Shown piece after piece: positions 42,757 to 50,847 of a stretch of 64,000 nucleotides of DNA; position 1 is the stretch's first letter, and every line of letters starts with the position of its first letter. The notes below the pieces were generated by a model. It ran no database searches and was not told where the DNA came from. It worked only from the letters and a program-made list of their open reading frames with translations. Made by a program: the position numbers and the translations under genes. The DNA is from Pseudomonas sp. JM0905a (lineage in GTDB: Bacteria > Pseudomonadota > Gammaproteobacteria > Pseudomonadales > Pseudomonadaceae): assembly GCF_014700075.1 (NCBI RefSeq), contig NZ_JACXBU010000004.1, positions 372,001 through 436,000 on the forward strand. Reading direction: 5' to 3'.

Positions 42757-43521
42757 TCAGGTCATTTCCGCCGCGCATTCGCCGGAGCGGGTGCGGTTCC
42801 GGGCAGCGCCGCGCATGGCGACCATCACCATCACCAGCAACACCGCAGCCAGGATCGCGGAAGAGCCGACGGTGCCAAAGCCCAGCCCTCCCTTGTCCGG
42901 CATCTTGGTCAGCACATCACCGAGGGTCGCACCGAAGGGCCGGGTCAGGACGAAGGCGATCCAGAACAGCGCCACCGGGGATATTTTCGTGGCATAGCGG
43001 GCCACCGCCACCAAGGCGATCAGGCTGCCCACCAGCAAGGCCCCTCCGGCAAAACCCAGGCCGGAGTCATCCGCCAGGTAATCGCCCAGTGCTGTCCCCA
43101 GCGTGTTGGAGAAGAGGATGGCCACCCAATAGAAGAGTTCGCCCTTGCGACTGGCGATACGCTCCACCGACAGGGAGCCTTCGCTGAAGCGCCAGACCGC
43201 GAAAACCGTCAGCAGGAGCCCGATCAGGATTGCCGAGCCGGTGGCATAACCCAGCCCCAGCGTGCGATCCATGAAGTCCGACATGGTGGTGCCGGCGGTG
43301 CTTGTGGCGAGGATCACCAGCCAGTAGAGACCCGGGTTGTAGCGACGGGACATCAGTTGCCCGGTCAGGGCGACCAGAAAGAGGCTGAACAAAATCAGCG
43401 AGCTCATGGCGTAACCAACGTCGAGTGTCATGGACAGCAGGTCGCCGGCGGTTTCCCCCAAGGTGGTGGCGCAAATCTTCATCACCCAGAAAGCCAGGGT
43501 GATCTGAGGCAATTTGTTCAT
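42757..43521 (-). CDS. COG4705-type multi-spanning membrane protein
   Basis: 254 aa from the ATG at 43521 (AGGAG upstream). About eight hydrophobic helices arranged as two similar halves; repeated signatures ATTLGETAGDLLSMTLDVGYA, STAGTTMSDFMDRTLGLGYATG, SNTLGTALGDYLADDSGLGF and TRPFGATLGDVLTKMPDKGGLGFG show a conserved T-x-G-x-x-x-x-D element four times. The family is uncharacterised. The repeated polar motif inside membrane helices suggests a transporter or channel. Single gene. Confidence 0.85.
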   Translation of the reverse strand: MNKLPQITLAFWVMKICATTLGETAGDLLSMTLDVGYAMSSLILFSLFLVALTGQLMSRRYNPGLYWLVILATSTAGTTMSDFMDRTLGLGYATGSAILIGLLLTVFAVWRFSEGSLSVERIASRKGELFYWVAILFSNTLGTALGDYLADDSGLGFAGGALLVGSLIALVAVARYATKISPVALFWIAFVLTRPFGATLGDVLTKMPDKGGLGFGTVGSSAILAAVLLVMVMVAMRGAARNRTRSGECAAEMT

Positions 43522-43898
43522 TGGTGTGGCTCCTGAATTCACGGATGGGCCGCCGCCAGCCCTCCACCTATCCCCCAGCGGCACGGCTGTATCCAGCGAT
43601 CAGGCATCTGCCTGCGCGCCAACCCTAAGCAGCGGCAGGTGAAAAAGGAGTCAAGAATTCATCACGAGAACGTTCAGCGTCTCATGGGGAATGCCGAGCC
43701 TTTAATCAGGTTTTCTTGCACTTAAGCTGCAATAACATTCATTAGTCTTCTATCTTTCCGCCCCTTAGCATTCCCCCATCCCCGACGCCCGGCCCGGCGA
43801 GGGTCTGCATGAGCAGCCCCCTCCGAGGAACCGCGCGCGAGAAAAAGACGTTTCCATATCCAGGGATGGAGCCCCCACTTCGGTGGGATTGAGGGGAC

Positions 43899-43958
43899 CA
43901 GGGGCCTGTACGAAAAGCCGTCCGGCTTCGGCACTTTCCGTACAGCGCCTCCGGCCCC
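43899..43958 (+). other. Structured leader hairpin before the HPP-CBS gene
   Basis: The 461 bp gap 43522-43982 has no gene. Its last part contains CCCAC-ttc-GGTGGG (about 43873-43887) and a long hairpin in which CTGTACG (43906-43912) pairs with CGTACAG (43939-43945), extended outward by GGGGC/GC-rich pairing and inward by CCGGCTTCGG. It ends 25 bp before the start codon. The rest of the gap (43560-43860) shows no feature I can name. It does not match a riboswitch class I know. Confidence 0.4.
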
Positions 43959-43982
43959 TCCCTTTATCAACTGCCTAGTGTC

Positions 43983-45155
43983 ATGCCCATGCCCCAGAAC
44001 CCTTTGCGTCTCTGGCTGCAACGCCTGCTGCCGGACGCCAGCAACGCCCCTCCCCGGGAATGGCTGCGCGCCGCCATCGGCGGCTGCATTGCCGTTTCCC
44101 TCGCCACCCTGGCCGGTATCCAGCTGTTCGGCAGTGACCTGGCGCTACGCCTGGCCGCGCCCTTCGCCGCCTCCTCCGTGCTGCTCTTCGCCGTGACCTC
44201 CAGCCCGGTGGCCCAGCCCTGGCCGGTGGTGGCCGGTAACGTCCTGGCGGCGGCCATCGGCCTGCTGGTCGGACACTGGGCCCTGCCGCCACTGGCAACC
44301 GCCGGACTGGCCTTCGGCCTGGCACTGGTGGCCATGCAGGCCCTGCGCTGCCTGCATCCGCCGAGCTGCGCCGTCGCCCTGGGTGCCGCGCTGGGCGGGC
44401 CGATAGTCGCCGCGCAGGGCTGGCACCTGCTGCCGCCGGTGCTGGTCGGGTCGCTGCTGCTGGTGAGCACGGCACTGGTGTTCAACAACCTCAGCGGCAT
44501 TTCCTATCCACGCAAGCTCGCGCATCCGGCCGCCGGCCCACACCTGACCGCCGACCCACTGCCGAGCGAGCGCAATGGCATCGCTGAAGTCGACCTGGAC
44601 CGGGCCCTGTCCGAGTTCGGCAGCTTCGTCGACGTGACCCGAGATGACCTCCAGCGCCTGCTCCAGCTCACCGAGAAGCATGCATTGCGCCGCACCATGG
44701 GCGACCTGCGGGCGGCGCGGATCATGTCCCGCGACCTGCGTACCATCGCGCCCGATGCACCGGTCAGCGAAGCCTGGAAGCTGCTCGATCGGCACCACCT
44801 GAAGGCCCTGCCGGTGCTGGATGACAAACAGCACCTTGTGGGCATCCTGACCCTCTCCGACCTGCTCGGCCACGCCGCCAGCGCCGCACCACGCAGCCTC
44901 GCCGACCGCTTCCGCGCGCGCCGCGAAGCGCCGGTGTCACGCCTGATGACCCGCCCGGTGCGCTGCGTGACCGTGGACACACCGGTGGTTGAACTGGTGT
45001 CGCTGCTGTCCGATCAGGGCCTGCACTGCTTGCCGGTGCTGGATGACGGCGGCCGCGTGGTGGGCATCGTCAGCCAGAGCGACCTGATCGCCGCGCTCTA
45101 TCGCAACTGGCTGCAGGACCTGCACCAGCAACCGGCGTTGCAGCTGGCGAGTTGA
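43983..45155 (+). CDS. HPP-family membrane protein with C-terminal CBS pair
   Basis: 390 aa. The N-terminal ~165 residues hold four to five helices of the HPP family, with the eponymous CLHPPSCAVALGAALGG motif. A cytoplasmic linker follows, then two CBS motifs (MSRDLRTIAPDAPVSEAWKLL / HLVGILTLSDLLGHA and MTRPVRCVTVDTPVVELVSLL / RVVGIVSQSDLIAALY). HPP proteins have been linked to nitrite transport in chloroplasts and cyanobacteria; the CBS pair probably regulates by adenylate binding. Single gene behind a structured leader. An ATG at 43989 is an alternative start. Confidence 0.9.
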   Translation: MPMPQNPLRLWLQRLLPDASNAPPREWLRAAIGGCIAVSLATLAGIQLFGSDLALRLAAPFAASSVLLFAVTSSPVAQPWPVVAGNVLAAAIGLLVGHWALPPLATAGLAFGLALVAMQALRCLHPPSCAVALGAALGGPIVAAQGWHLLPPVLVGSLLLVSTALVFNNLSGISYPRKLAHPAAGPHLTADPLPSERNGIAEVDLDRALSEFGSFVDVTRDDLQRLLQLTEKHALRRTMGDLRAARIMSRDLRTIAPDAPVSEAWKLLDRHHLKALPVLDDKQHLVGILTLSDLLGHAASAAPRSLADRFRARREAPVSRLMTRPVRCVTVDTPVVELVSLLSDQGLHCLPVLDDGGRVVGIVSQSDLIAALYRNWLQDLHQQPALQLAS

Positions 45156-45168
45156 GCCTGGCAGGGCA

Positions 45169-45285
45169 CCTGTAGGGGCGAATTCATTCGCCAGGTAGAT
45201 CGAAGAACTGCCCTTGGGATTCCACGCTCAGCACAACTACCCTCACCCCCGGCCCCTCTCCCGCAAGCGGGCGAGGGGTGACTCA
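45169..45285. repeat. Short intergenic repeats after the HPP gene
   Basis: tgtaggggcgaattcattcgcc at 45171-45192 and ccctcacccccggcccctctcccgc...gcgggcgaggggtgactc at 45240-45285. These fill the start of a 644 bp gene-free stretch (45156-45799). Confidence 0.6.
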
Positions 45286-45303
45286 CGTCGGCACGGCGCA
45301 AGC

Positions 45304-45672
45304 CATCCTGAAGCAGCCAGCGGCCTGAAACTGAGCAACTGAGGTGGGGCGGCGACTTCGCCCCGTCAGGAGGCCGAGCGGAATCGTTGCAAAACGAAGC
45401 GAAGCGAAGTAACAGCCAAAGGCTGGCCCGAAGGGCGAGCGCAGCGAGTCAGGGGGACGAGCGGCATGGATGCCGCGAGAGGCGTGTGGGGCCATGGATG
45501 GCCCCTCTCGCCGTGCCCCCGGCGCAACGATGCAGCGAGGGGACCCGACGAAGTCGGGCCGGATGCAGGGGCAAGCGTTCTTGGTTCCTTTTGGGCGTTC
45601 GCAAAAGGGACTCGCCTAGGAAGGCGAAACCAGAGACATCCGCAGAACTCGGCAAGCAGCCTGGCTCAGGAC
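45304..45672 (+). repeat. Long dispersed repeat, copy A (about 370 bp)
   Basis: From catcctgaagcagc to ggctcaggac. The reverse complement of 58648-58959 aligns along nearly its whole length with few differences; copy A carries ~62 extra bases near 45395-45455 (aaaacgaagcgaagcgaag...). It contains short open frames in several phases but none with a ribosome site or consistent with protein selection. No transposase, no target duplication seen. Confidence 0.85.
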
Positions 45673-45698
45673 GTTTCAGCAATACGTAGCGCTGGCAA

Positions 45699-45790
45699 AG
45701 CGAATTCATCCACAGCATGGGGCAGCTGCGCTGCCCTTGGCGATTGAAATCGCCCCCACAGAAGAGCATCGCGAATGAAGTCGCTCCCAC
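45699..45790. repeat. Composite gcgaattcat / gcgattgaaatcgc repeat
   Basis: gcgaattcatccacagc, then ggcgattgaaatcgcccccaca and gcgaatgaagtcgctcccacc. Degenerate cores of the main palindromic family, directly before the 3' end of the LysR gene. Confidence 0.6.
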
Positions 45791-45799
45791 CATTACGAC

Positions 45800-46660
45800 T
45801 CAGATCGGGTCCCAGCGCCGGGACCAGTCGATGTCCTCGGCCACGACTTCTCGCAGCAGGTCGATGGCCTGGCGCAAGGCCGGGGAGTCCTTCTCGCGGG
45901 AATAGACCAGGTACGTGGGATAGGTGAATTCCGGCGCCTTCTCCACCCGCTCCAGCTCGCCGTTTTCCAGGTGCCCCTGCACCACGCGCGCGCGGAAGTA
46001 GCCAGAGCCGCCGCATTGCAGGATGTAATGCAGGGCCAGCGGGCCGAGGTTGGTGGCCAGCACGGCGCTGGCCTTGTCCGGCAGCGCGGCATCGTGGCGC
46101 TGGCGGAATTCCGGCCCCCAGTCGTTGTAGATGTAAGGCTCGGGGTTGGTCGTCGAACGCACCTGGATCAGCTTCTCCTCCATCAGCAGTTCCACCTGCA
46201 GGCCCGGCCAGTAATCGGGGCGGTAGACCAGCGCGGCATCCAGCAGACCGCTCTGTAGCTGCTGCTGCAGATGGCCGGCCTCGCCGACCTCCGCGCGCAC
46301 GGCATGGGACGGCATGCGCTCACGCAGGCGGATCACCCAACTGAGCACCAGCGGACTGCACAAGCTCACCTCGCCGCCGAGGTTGAGCACGTCGCGGAAG
46401 CCCTCAGGCAACGGCAGGTCGCGCCGCGCCGCCTCCCAGGTCTCCACCAGCTTGTTGGCGTAGGCAACGAATACTTCGCCGTCGGCAGTCAGCCGCGCCC
46501 CGGCGCGGTTGCGCACGAAGAGCCGGCAATCCAGTTGCTGCTCCAGGTTCTGCACCCGCGCGGTGATGGTGGTCTGGGTGACGTGCAGGCGCTCGGCGGC
46601 GGCGACGAAGCTGCCGGTGCGGACGATCTCCAGGAAGGTACGCGCCAGGTCGATATCCAT
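45800..46660 (-). CDS. LysR-family transcriptional regulator
   Basis: 286 aa. HTH: MDIDLARTFLEIVRTGSFVA then RLHVTQTTITARVQNLEQQLDCRLF. Effector domain from about residue 90 (LGGEVSLCSPLVLSWVIRLRE). The LDAALVYRPDYWPGLQVELLMEEKLIQV block resembles regulators of the HdfR/YjiE-like group. No divergent partner gene is next to it: repeats lie on both sides, so its target is not evident from position. Confidence 0.9.
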   Translation of the reverse strand: MDIDLARTFLEIVRTGSFVAAAERLHVTQTTITARVQNLEQQLDCRLFVRNRAGARLTADGEVFVAYANKLVETWEAARRDLPLPEGFRDVLNLGGEVSLCSPLVLSWVIRLRERMPSHAVRAEVGEAGHLQQQLQSGLLDAALVYRPDYWPGLQVELLMEEKLIQVRSTTNPEPYIYNDWGPEFRQRHDAALPDKASAVLATNLGPLALHYILQCGGSGYFRARVVQGHLENGELERVEKAPEFTYPTYLVYSREKDSPALRQAIDLLREVVAEDIDWSRRWDPI

Positions 46661-46715
46661 GGGTTTGCTCGGGTGCTCAAAGGTTGGCCGAGTTTACCGG
46701 CTGGCGCGTCGTGCC

Positions 46716-46799
46716 GTGTGTAGGAGCGAAGGGGACGCCGAGTTCTTGCTCGCGAAAGATCGTGCACGGATTGTTCGCGAGCAAGCTCGCTCCTACGTG
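46716..46799. repeat. Palindromic repeat with gcgagcaagctcgc core
   Basis: gtaggagcgaag on the left and cttgctcgcgaa...ttcgcgagcaagctcgctcctac on the right form a long interrupted hairpin. It is a different core variant from the gcgaattc elements, with the same tgtaggagcg outer ends. Confidence 0.65.
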
Positions 46800-46849
46800 T
46801 CCCGGTCCGTGGCTGAAGCCCACCCTACGGGCCGCAAACGCGTCCGGGG

Positions 46850-47293
46850 TCAGGGCTGCAGATCGAACAGCGCATTGCCGCTTTCCATATCAAAGGGCGC
46901 GGAGAAGTGCTCGTGAACGATCTTCCACGTGCCGCCGCGCTTGACGTAGCCCTGGGTGCCACGCATCCAGCTGGTCTTCACCACACCGTCCTGCTCGCCG
47001 CCGCAACGGATCAGGCAGTGCACGAAGGCCACGCTGGTATCGGCATGGATAGTCGGCTCGGCGGGTTCGAAAATGCCATCGCCGGCGCACAGTTCCATGC
47101 AATAACGCCAGTGCTGGCCGTAGGCGTCGAGGCCCTTGAACTGCAACTTGAGGATGGCGTCGTAGGCGATCACATCGTCCGCGTAACAGGCCAGGATCGC
47201 GTCCAGGTTCTTGGCACGGGCGGCCTTCAGCCAGTGGTTGAAAACGTCGTGCACTTCCAGTTCGGTGGTGGCCTTCAAGGTTTCGCTGCTCAT
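46850..47293 (-). CDS. NTF2-like (SnoaL/DUF4440-type) protein
   Basis: 147 aa. A cone-shaped alpha+beta barrel is predicted from FNHWLKAARAKNLDAILACYADDVIAYDA at the N-terminus and GGTWKIVHEHFSAPFD at the C-terminus, both typical of SnoaL-like NTF2 proteins. Members are ketosteroid-isomerase-like enzymes or ligand binders; no catalytic residue can be assigned. It follows the ECF42 sigma gene on the same strand (118 bp apart), so it could be part of that regulon. Confidence 0.85.
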   Translation of the reverse strand: MSSETLKATTELEVHDVFNHWLKAARAKNLDAILACYADDVIAYDAILKLQFKGLDAYGQHWRYCMELCAGDGIFEPAEPTIHADTSVAFVHCLIRCGGEQDGVVKTSWMRGTQGYVKRGGTWKIVHEHFSAPFDMESGNALFDLQP

Positions 47294-47411
47294 GGTACGT
47301 CTCCAGGTTTTCGCCAGGGCTGCACCGGCTGCATGCCGGCGGATTCACCTCTGGTCGAGGGCCGTCGTCCGGCTTCGACATCCGTTTCGCCACGACCGAC
47401 GAACGGTGCCG

Positions 47412-48650
47412 TCACGCCTCCAGTTCACGCAGGCGCTTCTCGATGAAGCGCCGCTCGGGTTCCTGCCGCACCAGCGCCAGGGCGCTGTGGTAGGCCGCCC
47501 GCGCTTCGTCCTTGCGCCCAAGGCGCCGGCAGAAGTCGGCCCGGGCGGCATGAGCCAGGTGGTAGTCACGCAGCTCCCCGCTTTCCAGCAAGGCATCCAC
47601 TTCCGCCAGGCCCGCTTCCGGCCCGTCACGCATGGCGACCGCCACGGCGCGATTGAGGGCCACCACCGGCGACGGCACCAGGCGTTGGAGGACGTCGTAG
47701 AGGCCGACGATCTGCCCCCAGTCGGTGCTCGCGGCATCCGGTGCCTGGGCATGCACGGCGGAAATGGCGGCCTGCAACAGGTAGACGCCAACGCGCCGAC
47801 TGGCCAGCGCCTGGGTCACCAGGGCCAGGCCTTCGGCGATCTGCGCCCGGTCCCACAAGGTGCGGTCCTGCTCGTCCAGCAGAATCAGTTCGCCGTCCGC
47901 GTTGGCTCGGGCGGTGCGGCGCGAGTCGTGCAACAGCATCAGCGCCAGCAGGCCCATGACTTCCGGGTCTGGCAACAGCTCCAGCAGCAGCCGCGCCAGG
48001 CGGATGGCCTCGGCGGACAGGTCGGTGCGGGTCAGGGAATCCCCGGACGTGGCCGAGTAACCTTCGTTGAACACCAGGTAGATGACCCGCAGAACGTTAT
48101 CCAGCCGCTCCGGTAGTTCGGCCAGGGCCGGCACCTGATAGGGGATGCGCGCATCGCGGATCTTCGCCTTGGCCCGCACGATGCGCTGGGCGATGGTCGA
48201 CGGGGTGCTGAGGAAGGCGCGGGCGATTTCCTCGGTCTTCAGGTCGCAGACCTCACGCAGGGTCAGCGGTACCTGGGCGTCGGCCGGCAGCGCCGGGTGG
48301 CAGCAGGTGAAGATCAGCCGCAGGCGGTCATCCTCCACATCCTCGCCCTCCTCGACGGCGCTGGCGGCCTCTTCCAGTTCGGCCACCAGGTGACGCTTCG
48401 ACGCGTCGAAACGGGCGCGCCGGCGCAGGCTGTCGATGGCCTTGAAGCGACCGGCGGACACCAGCCAGGCGCGCGGGTTGGCTGGAATGCCATCCCGCGG
48501 CCATTGCTGCACCGCAGCGATGAAGGCGTCGTGCAGGGCTTCCTCGGCCAGGTCGAAATCCCCCAGGAGGCGGATCAGCGTGGCGAGGACACGACGCGAG
48601 TCACTGCGGTAGATCGACTCGACCCGCTGGCGCAGTACGGCCTCGTCCAT
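47412..48650 (-). CDS. ECF42-family RNA polymerase sigma factor with C-terminal TPR-like domain
   Basis: 412 aa. Sigma region 2: YRSDSRRVLATLIRLLGDFDLAEEALHDAF, NPRAWLVSAGRFKAID. Region 4: LTLREVCDLKTEEIARAFL, STIAQRIVRAKAKIRD. A ~230-residue helical extension follows (VIYLVFNEGYSATSGD, LALMLLHDSRRTARANADGEL, RLGRKDEARAAYHSALAL), as in ECF42 sigma factors, which work without an anti-sigma and depend on this extension. It begins 16 bp after the DGPF gene, its known genomic partner. The stimulus is unknown. Confidence 0.94.
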   Translation of the reverse strand: MDEAVLRQRVESIYRSDSRRVLATLIRLLGDFDLAEEALHDAFIAAVQQWPRDGIPANPRAWLVSAGRFKAIDSLRRRARFDASKRHLVAELEEAASAVEEGEDVEDDRLRLIFTCCHPALPADAQVPLTLREVCDLKTEEIARAFLSTPSTIAQRIVRAKAKIRDARIPYQVPALAELPERLDNVLRVIYLVFNEGYSATSGDSLTRTDLSAEAIRLARLLLELLPDPEVMGLLALMLLHDSRRTARANADGELILLDEQDRTLWDRAQIAEGLALVTQALASRRVGVYLLQAAISAVHAQAPDAASTDWGQIVGLYDVLQRLVPSPVVALNRAVAVAMRDGPEAGLAEVDALLESGELRDYHLAHAARADFCRRLGRKDEARAAYHSALALVRQEPERRFIEKRLRELEA

Positions 48651-48666
48651 CAGGCCCTCCCAGGCA

Positions 48667-49044
48667 TCACGAGGCGACGCCCAGGGTCGGCCGCACTTCG
48701 GGTTCGCGTACCGGGCGCACTTCGATGCAACCCAGGCGGGCCGGCGGAATCTTCGAGGCGATCTGCAGGGCTTCGTTGAGGTCGCGGGCTTCGATCAGGT
48801 AGAAGCCGCCGAGTTGTTCCTTGGTTTCCGCGAAGGGCCCGTCGGTCATGGATACCCGCCCGCCCTGGATGCGCAGGGTGGTGGCGGTGCGTACCGATTC
48901 CAGGGCATTGGATGCCAGGTAATGACCGCTGGCGGTGAGCTGCTCGGTGTAGTCCACGCATTCGCCGGCGATGGCCTGGTAGTCGGCATCGGTCAGGGTG
49001 GCGAGCTTGGCTTCTTCGATATAGATCAGGCACAGGTATTTCAT
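48667..49044 (-). CDS. YCII-related DGPF-domain protein, partner of ECF42
   Basis: 125 aa from the ATG at 49044 (GAGGA upstream). It begins MKYLCLIYIEE and contains TDGPFAETKEQLGGFYLIEA, the DGPF motif that names the family. Dimeric ferredoxin-like alpha/beta barrel of YCII-type. ECF42 sigma factors are known to drive promoters of adjacent DGPF genes; a matching promoter lies 42 bp upstream. The biochemical activity of DGPF proteins is unknown. Confidence 0.93.
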   Translation of the reverse strand: MKYLCLIYIEEAKLATLTDADYQAIAGECVDYTEQLTASGHYLASNALESVRTATTLRIQGGRVSMTDGPFAETKEQLGGFYLIEARDLNEALQIASKIPPARLGCIEVRPVREPEVRPTLGVAS

Positions 49045-49085
49045 GATGGGTTCCTCGGGTGGCTGCGGGGTACTGACACCCATTG

Positions 49086-49112
49086 GTCGTTCGGCCGCGC
49101 CGGGAATCGACA
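49086..49112 (-). promoter_or_regulatory. ECF42-type sigma-factor promoter
   Basis: On the minus strand TGTCGA (49112-49107), 17 bp, then CGAC (49089-49086). From memory the reported ECF42 motif is TGTCGA at -35 and CGA/TC at -10. It drives the DGPF-sigma pair and implies autoregulation. Confidence 0.75.
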
Positions 49113-49151
49113 GGGCCTGTGGAAAATTCCTTCTTTCATCAGGATTGACCA

Positions 49152-49199
49152 TGCCCTGCGGGCGCGAATTCATCCGCGAATGAACTCGCTCCCGCAGGA
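49152..49199. repeat. gcgaattcat palindromic repeat
   Basis: tgcgggcgcgaattcatccgcgaatgaactcgctcccgcag, an imperfect 40 bp inverted repeat between two minus-strand genes. Confidence 0.6.
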
Positions 49200-49263
49200 A
49201 AGGAGTCAGGATAGCCCCGCGTCGTCACCTTGCCCGTCGAGGGGCCGAGCGGTCCGTTTCAGG

Positions 49264-49791
49264 CTACTTCTCAGCGGCGGCCTTGAGGTTGTTCAGGCCC
49301 TGGTCGAACTTGCTGCCCACCATGTCGTCCATGTCGAAGAACACCTGCATAAGCCGGTGGGTATACGGCGAAGGCCCGTACATGGCCCAGGTGACCTGGG
49401 TGCCGCCGCCCTTGGGCTGCAGGACGAATTCGGCGGTGTTGTGGGCTTCGAAGGGCATCTGGAAGTCCAGCTTGATCTCCACCCTGGACGCCGGCTCGCT
49501 GTGGGTGATTTCCATGCGCCCGGTGCCCACCTCGTTGTTGCCCTGCCAGGCATAGGCGGAGCCCACGCCTTGACTCGGTCCGGTGTAGTTGCGCTTGAGC
49601 GCGGGGTCGATCTTTTCCCAGGGAGACCAGGCCGGCCACTGACGGAAGTCGTTGATCAGCGAGAAGACCTTTTCCGGCGGCGCGGCAATGGTGGTCGTAC
49701 GCTCGATGCGGAAGTGATCCGGGCTGATTGCGGCGTATCCCAGCACGCCGAGTAACGCGACGACGATGATGACGAGGATGGCTTTGACCAT
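49264..49791 (-). CDS. SRPBCC/START-like lipid-binding-fold protein with N-terminal anchor
   Basis: 175 aa from the ATG at 49791 (GAGGG upstream). Residues 1-20 (MVKAILVIIVVALLGVLGYA) are a membrane anchor or signal. The rest is a polyketide-cyclase-like SRPBCC fold: IERTTTIAAPPEKVFSLINDFRQWPAWSPWEK, then RMEITHSEPASRVEIKLDF and TQVTWAMYGPSPYTHRLMQVFFDMDDMVG. It would hold a hydrophobic ligand in a cavity. Such genes often lie next to DGPF/ECF42 loci; 219 bp with a repeat separates them here. Ligand unknown. Confidence 0.88.
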   Translation of the reverse strand: MVKAILVIIVVALLGVLGYAAISPDHFRIERTTTIAAPPEKVFSLINDFRQWPAWSPWEKIDPALKRNYTGPSQGVGSAYAWQGNNEVGTGRMEITHSEPASRVEIKLDFQMPFEAHNTAEFVLQPKGGGTQVTWAMYGPSPYTHRLMQVFFDMDDMVGSKFDQGLNNLKAAAEK

Positions 49792-49853
49792 GGCGCCCTC
49801 CAGGGGCTTGCAGGCAGGTGGACTGGCACTTCGGCAGTACTGCCAGAACAAGG

Positions 49854-50744
49854 TTAGCCGCTCTGCGCGGCGGTGCTCGGCAGCCTGATGTGACGCCCCA
49901 GCTCTTCGAACAGGGTGGTGACCGAGCGCAACGCGCGGCAGTCCGGACGGGTCAGCAACCAGAGGGCACTGGTACAGCCGGGCAAGTCTTTTTCCAGCAC
50001 CTTGAGCCCCGTTTCACCACGCACCAGAAACTCCGGCAGCGCCGCCACACCGAGGCCCGCGCGCACGATTTGCACCACCGACAGCGTGCTGTTGCAGCGA
50101 TAGGCCGGTTGCACCTTGGGGTGATGCTGGCGCCGCCAGACCACGCTGGGATGGTTGGGCAGGAAGTCGTCCGGGGCTATCCAGGCCATTTTCGCCGGGT
50201 CGGTTTCGGACGAACGAACCAGGTAGCTGTCCGCCGCGCAGAGCACGTAGGGCACGGTCCCCAGACAGCGCCCTACAAGGTGGCCGGGCGGCGCGGTGGT
50301 CAGGCGCAAGGCGACATCGGCGTCGCGCCGGCTGAGGTTGGCGAAGTCGTTGGAAGTGGTCAGCTCCAGTTCCAGCGCCGGGTAGGCGGGCATGAAGCGC
50401 GCCAGAGCGGGCAGCAGCAGGCCGTGGAGGACGGCGTCGGTGCAGGTCAGGCGCAGGGTGCCGCTGACGGCCTCGCGGCCCTGCTCCAGTCCCAGGCGAG
50501 CGGCCTCCAGCGCCCGTTCCGCCAGTTCGGCCTGTTGCGCCAGCAGTTGCGCCGCGGCATTGGGCAGATAGCCGGCGCGGCGCTTCTCGAACAGCACACT
50601 GCCGAGGGCCTTTTCCAGGCGCCGCAGGGATCGGAACACGGTGGAAACATCCACCTTGAGCAGCTCGGCAGCGCGCGCCAGGGTGCCGCCACGGACCAGC
50701 GCCAGCACCAGGGCCAGGTCCATGTGATCGATTTCGTATTGCAT
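49854..50744 (-). CDS. LysR-family transcriptional regulator, divergent from the amidotransferase-like gene
   Basis: 296 aa from the ATG at 50744. HTH: MDLALVLALVRGGTLARAAELLKVDVSTVFRSLRRLEKALGSVLFE. Effector domain: SGTLRLTCTDAVLHGLLLPAL, ARAGLGVAALPEFLV. A CAATC-N9-GATTG palindrome lies in the 103 bp between it and the divergent gene at 50848, which is therefore its likely target. A longer in-frame start at 50966 would run into that gene and is unlikely. Confidence 0.9.
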   Translation of the reverse strand: MQYEIDHMDLALVLALVRGGTLARAAELLKVDVSTVFRSLRRLEKALGSVLFEKRRAGYLPNAAAQLLAQQAELAERALEAARLGLEQGREAVSGTLRLTCTDAVLHGLLLPALARFMPAYPALELELTTSNDFANLSRRDADVALRLTTAPPGHLVGRCLGTVPYVLCAADSYLVRSSETDPAKMAWIAPDDFLPNHPSVVWRRQHHPKVQPAYRCNSTLSVVQIVRAGLGVAALPEFLVRGETGLKVLEKDLPGCTSALWLLTRPDCRALRSVTTLFEELGRHIRLPSTAAQSG

Positions 50745-50764
50745 CAATGCAATCCCGCCTTGCC

Positions 50765-50783
50765 CAATCGCCAATATTGATTG
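50765..50783. promoter_or_regulatory. Candidate LysR operator with adjacent -10 box
   Basis: CAATC-gccaatatt-GATTG, a perfect 5 bp-arm inverted repeat with the T-N11-A style core AATATT, between divergent starts. A plus-strand TATAGT at 50798-50803 is a plausible -10 for the gene at 50848. Confidence 0.5.
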
Positions 50784-50847
50784 CCTCAGCGCAACTATAT
50801 AGTCCGCTGGAACGGGCGCAATCCGCGCCACGCATCGGAGGACAGAG

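Noticed and set aside
45304-45672. The long repeat considered as an insertion sequence.
   Set aside because: Too short, no transposase, no clear terminal inverted repeats or target duplications; treated as a non-autonomous or structural repeat.
45466-45747. Short open frames inside the long repeat copies (also at 58597-58945) that would encode Arg/Pro-rich products.
   Set aside because: They occur in several phases of the same repeat, change frame between copies and have no ribosome site.
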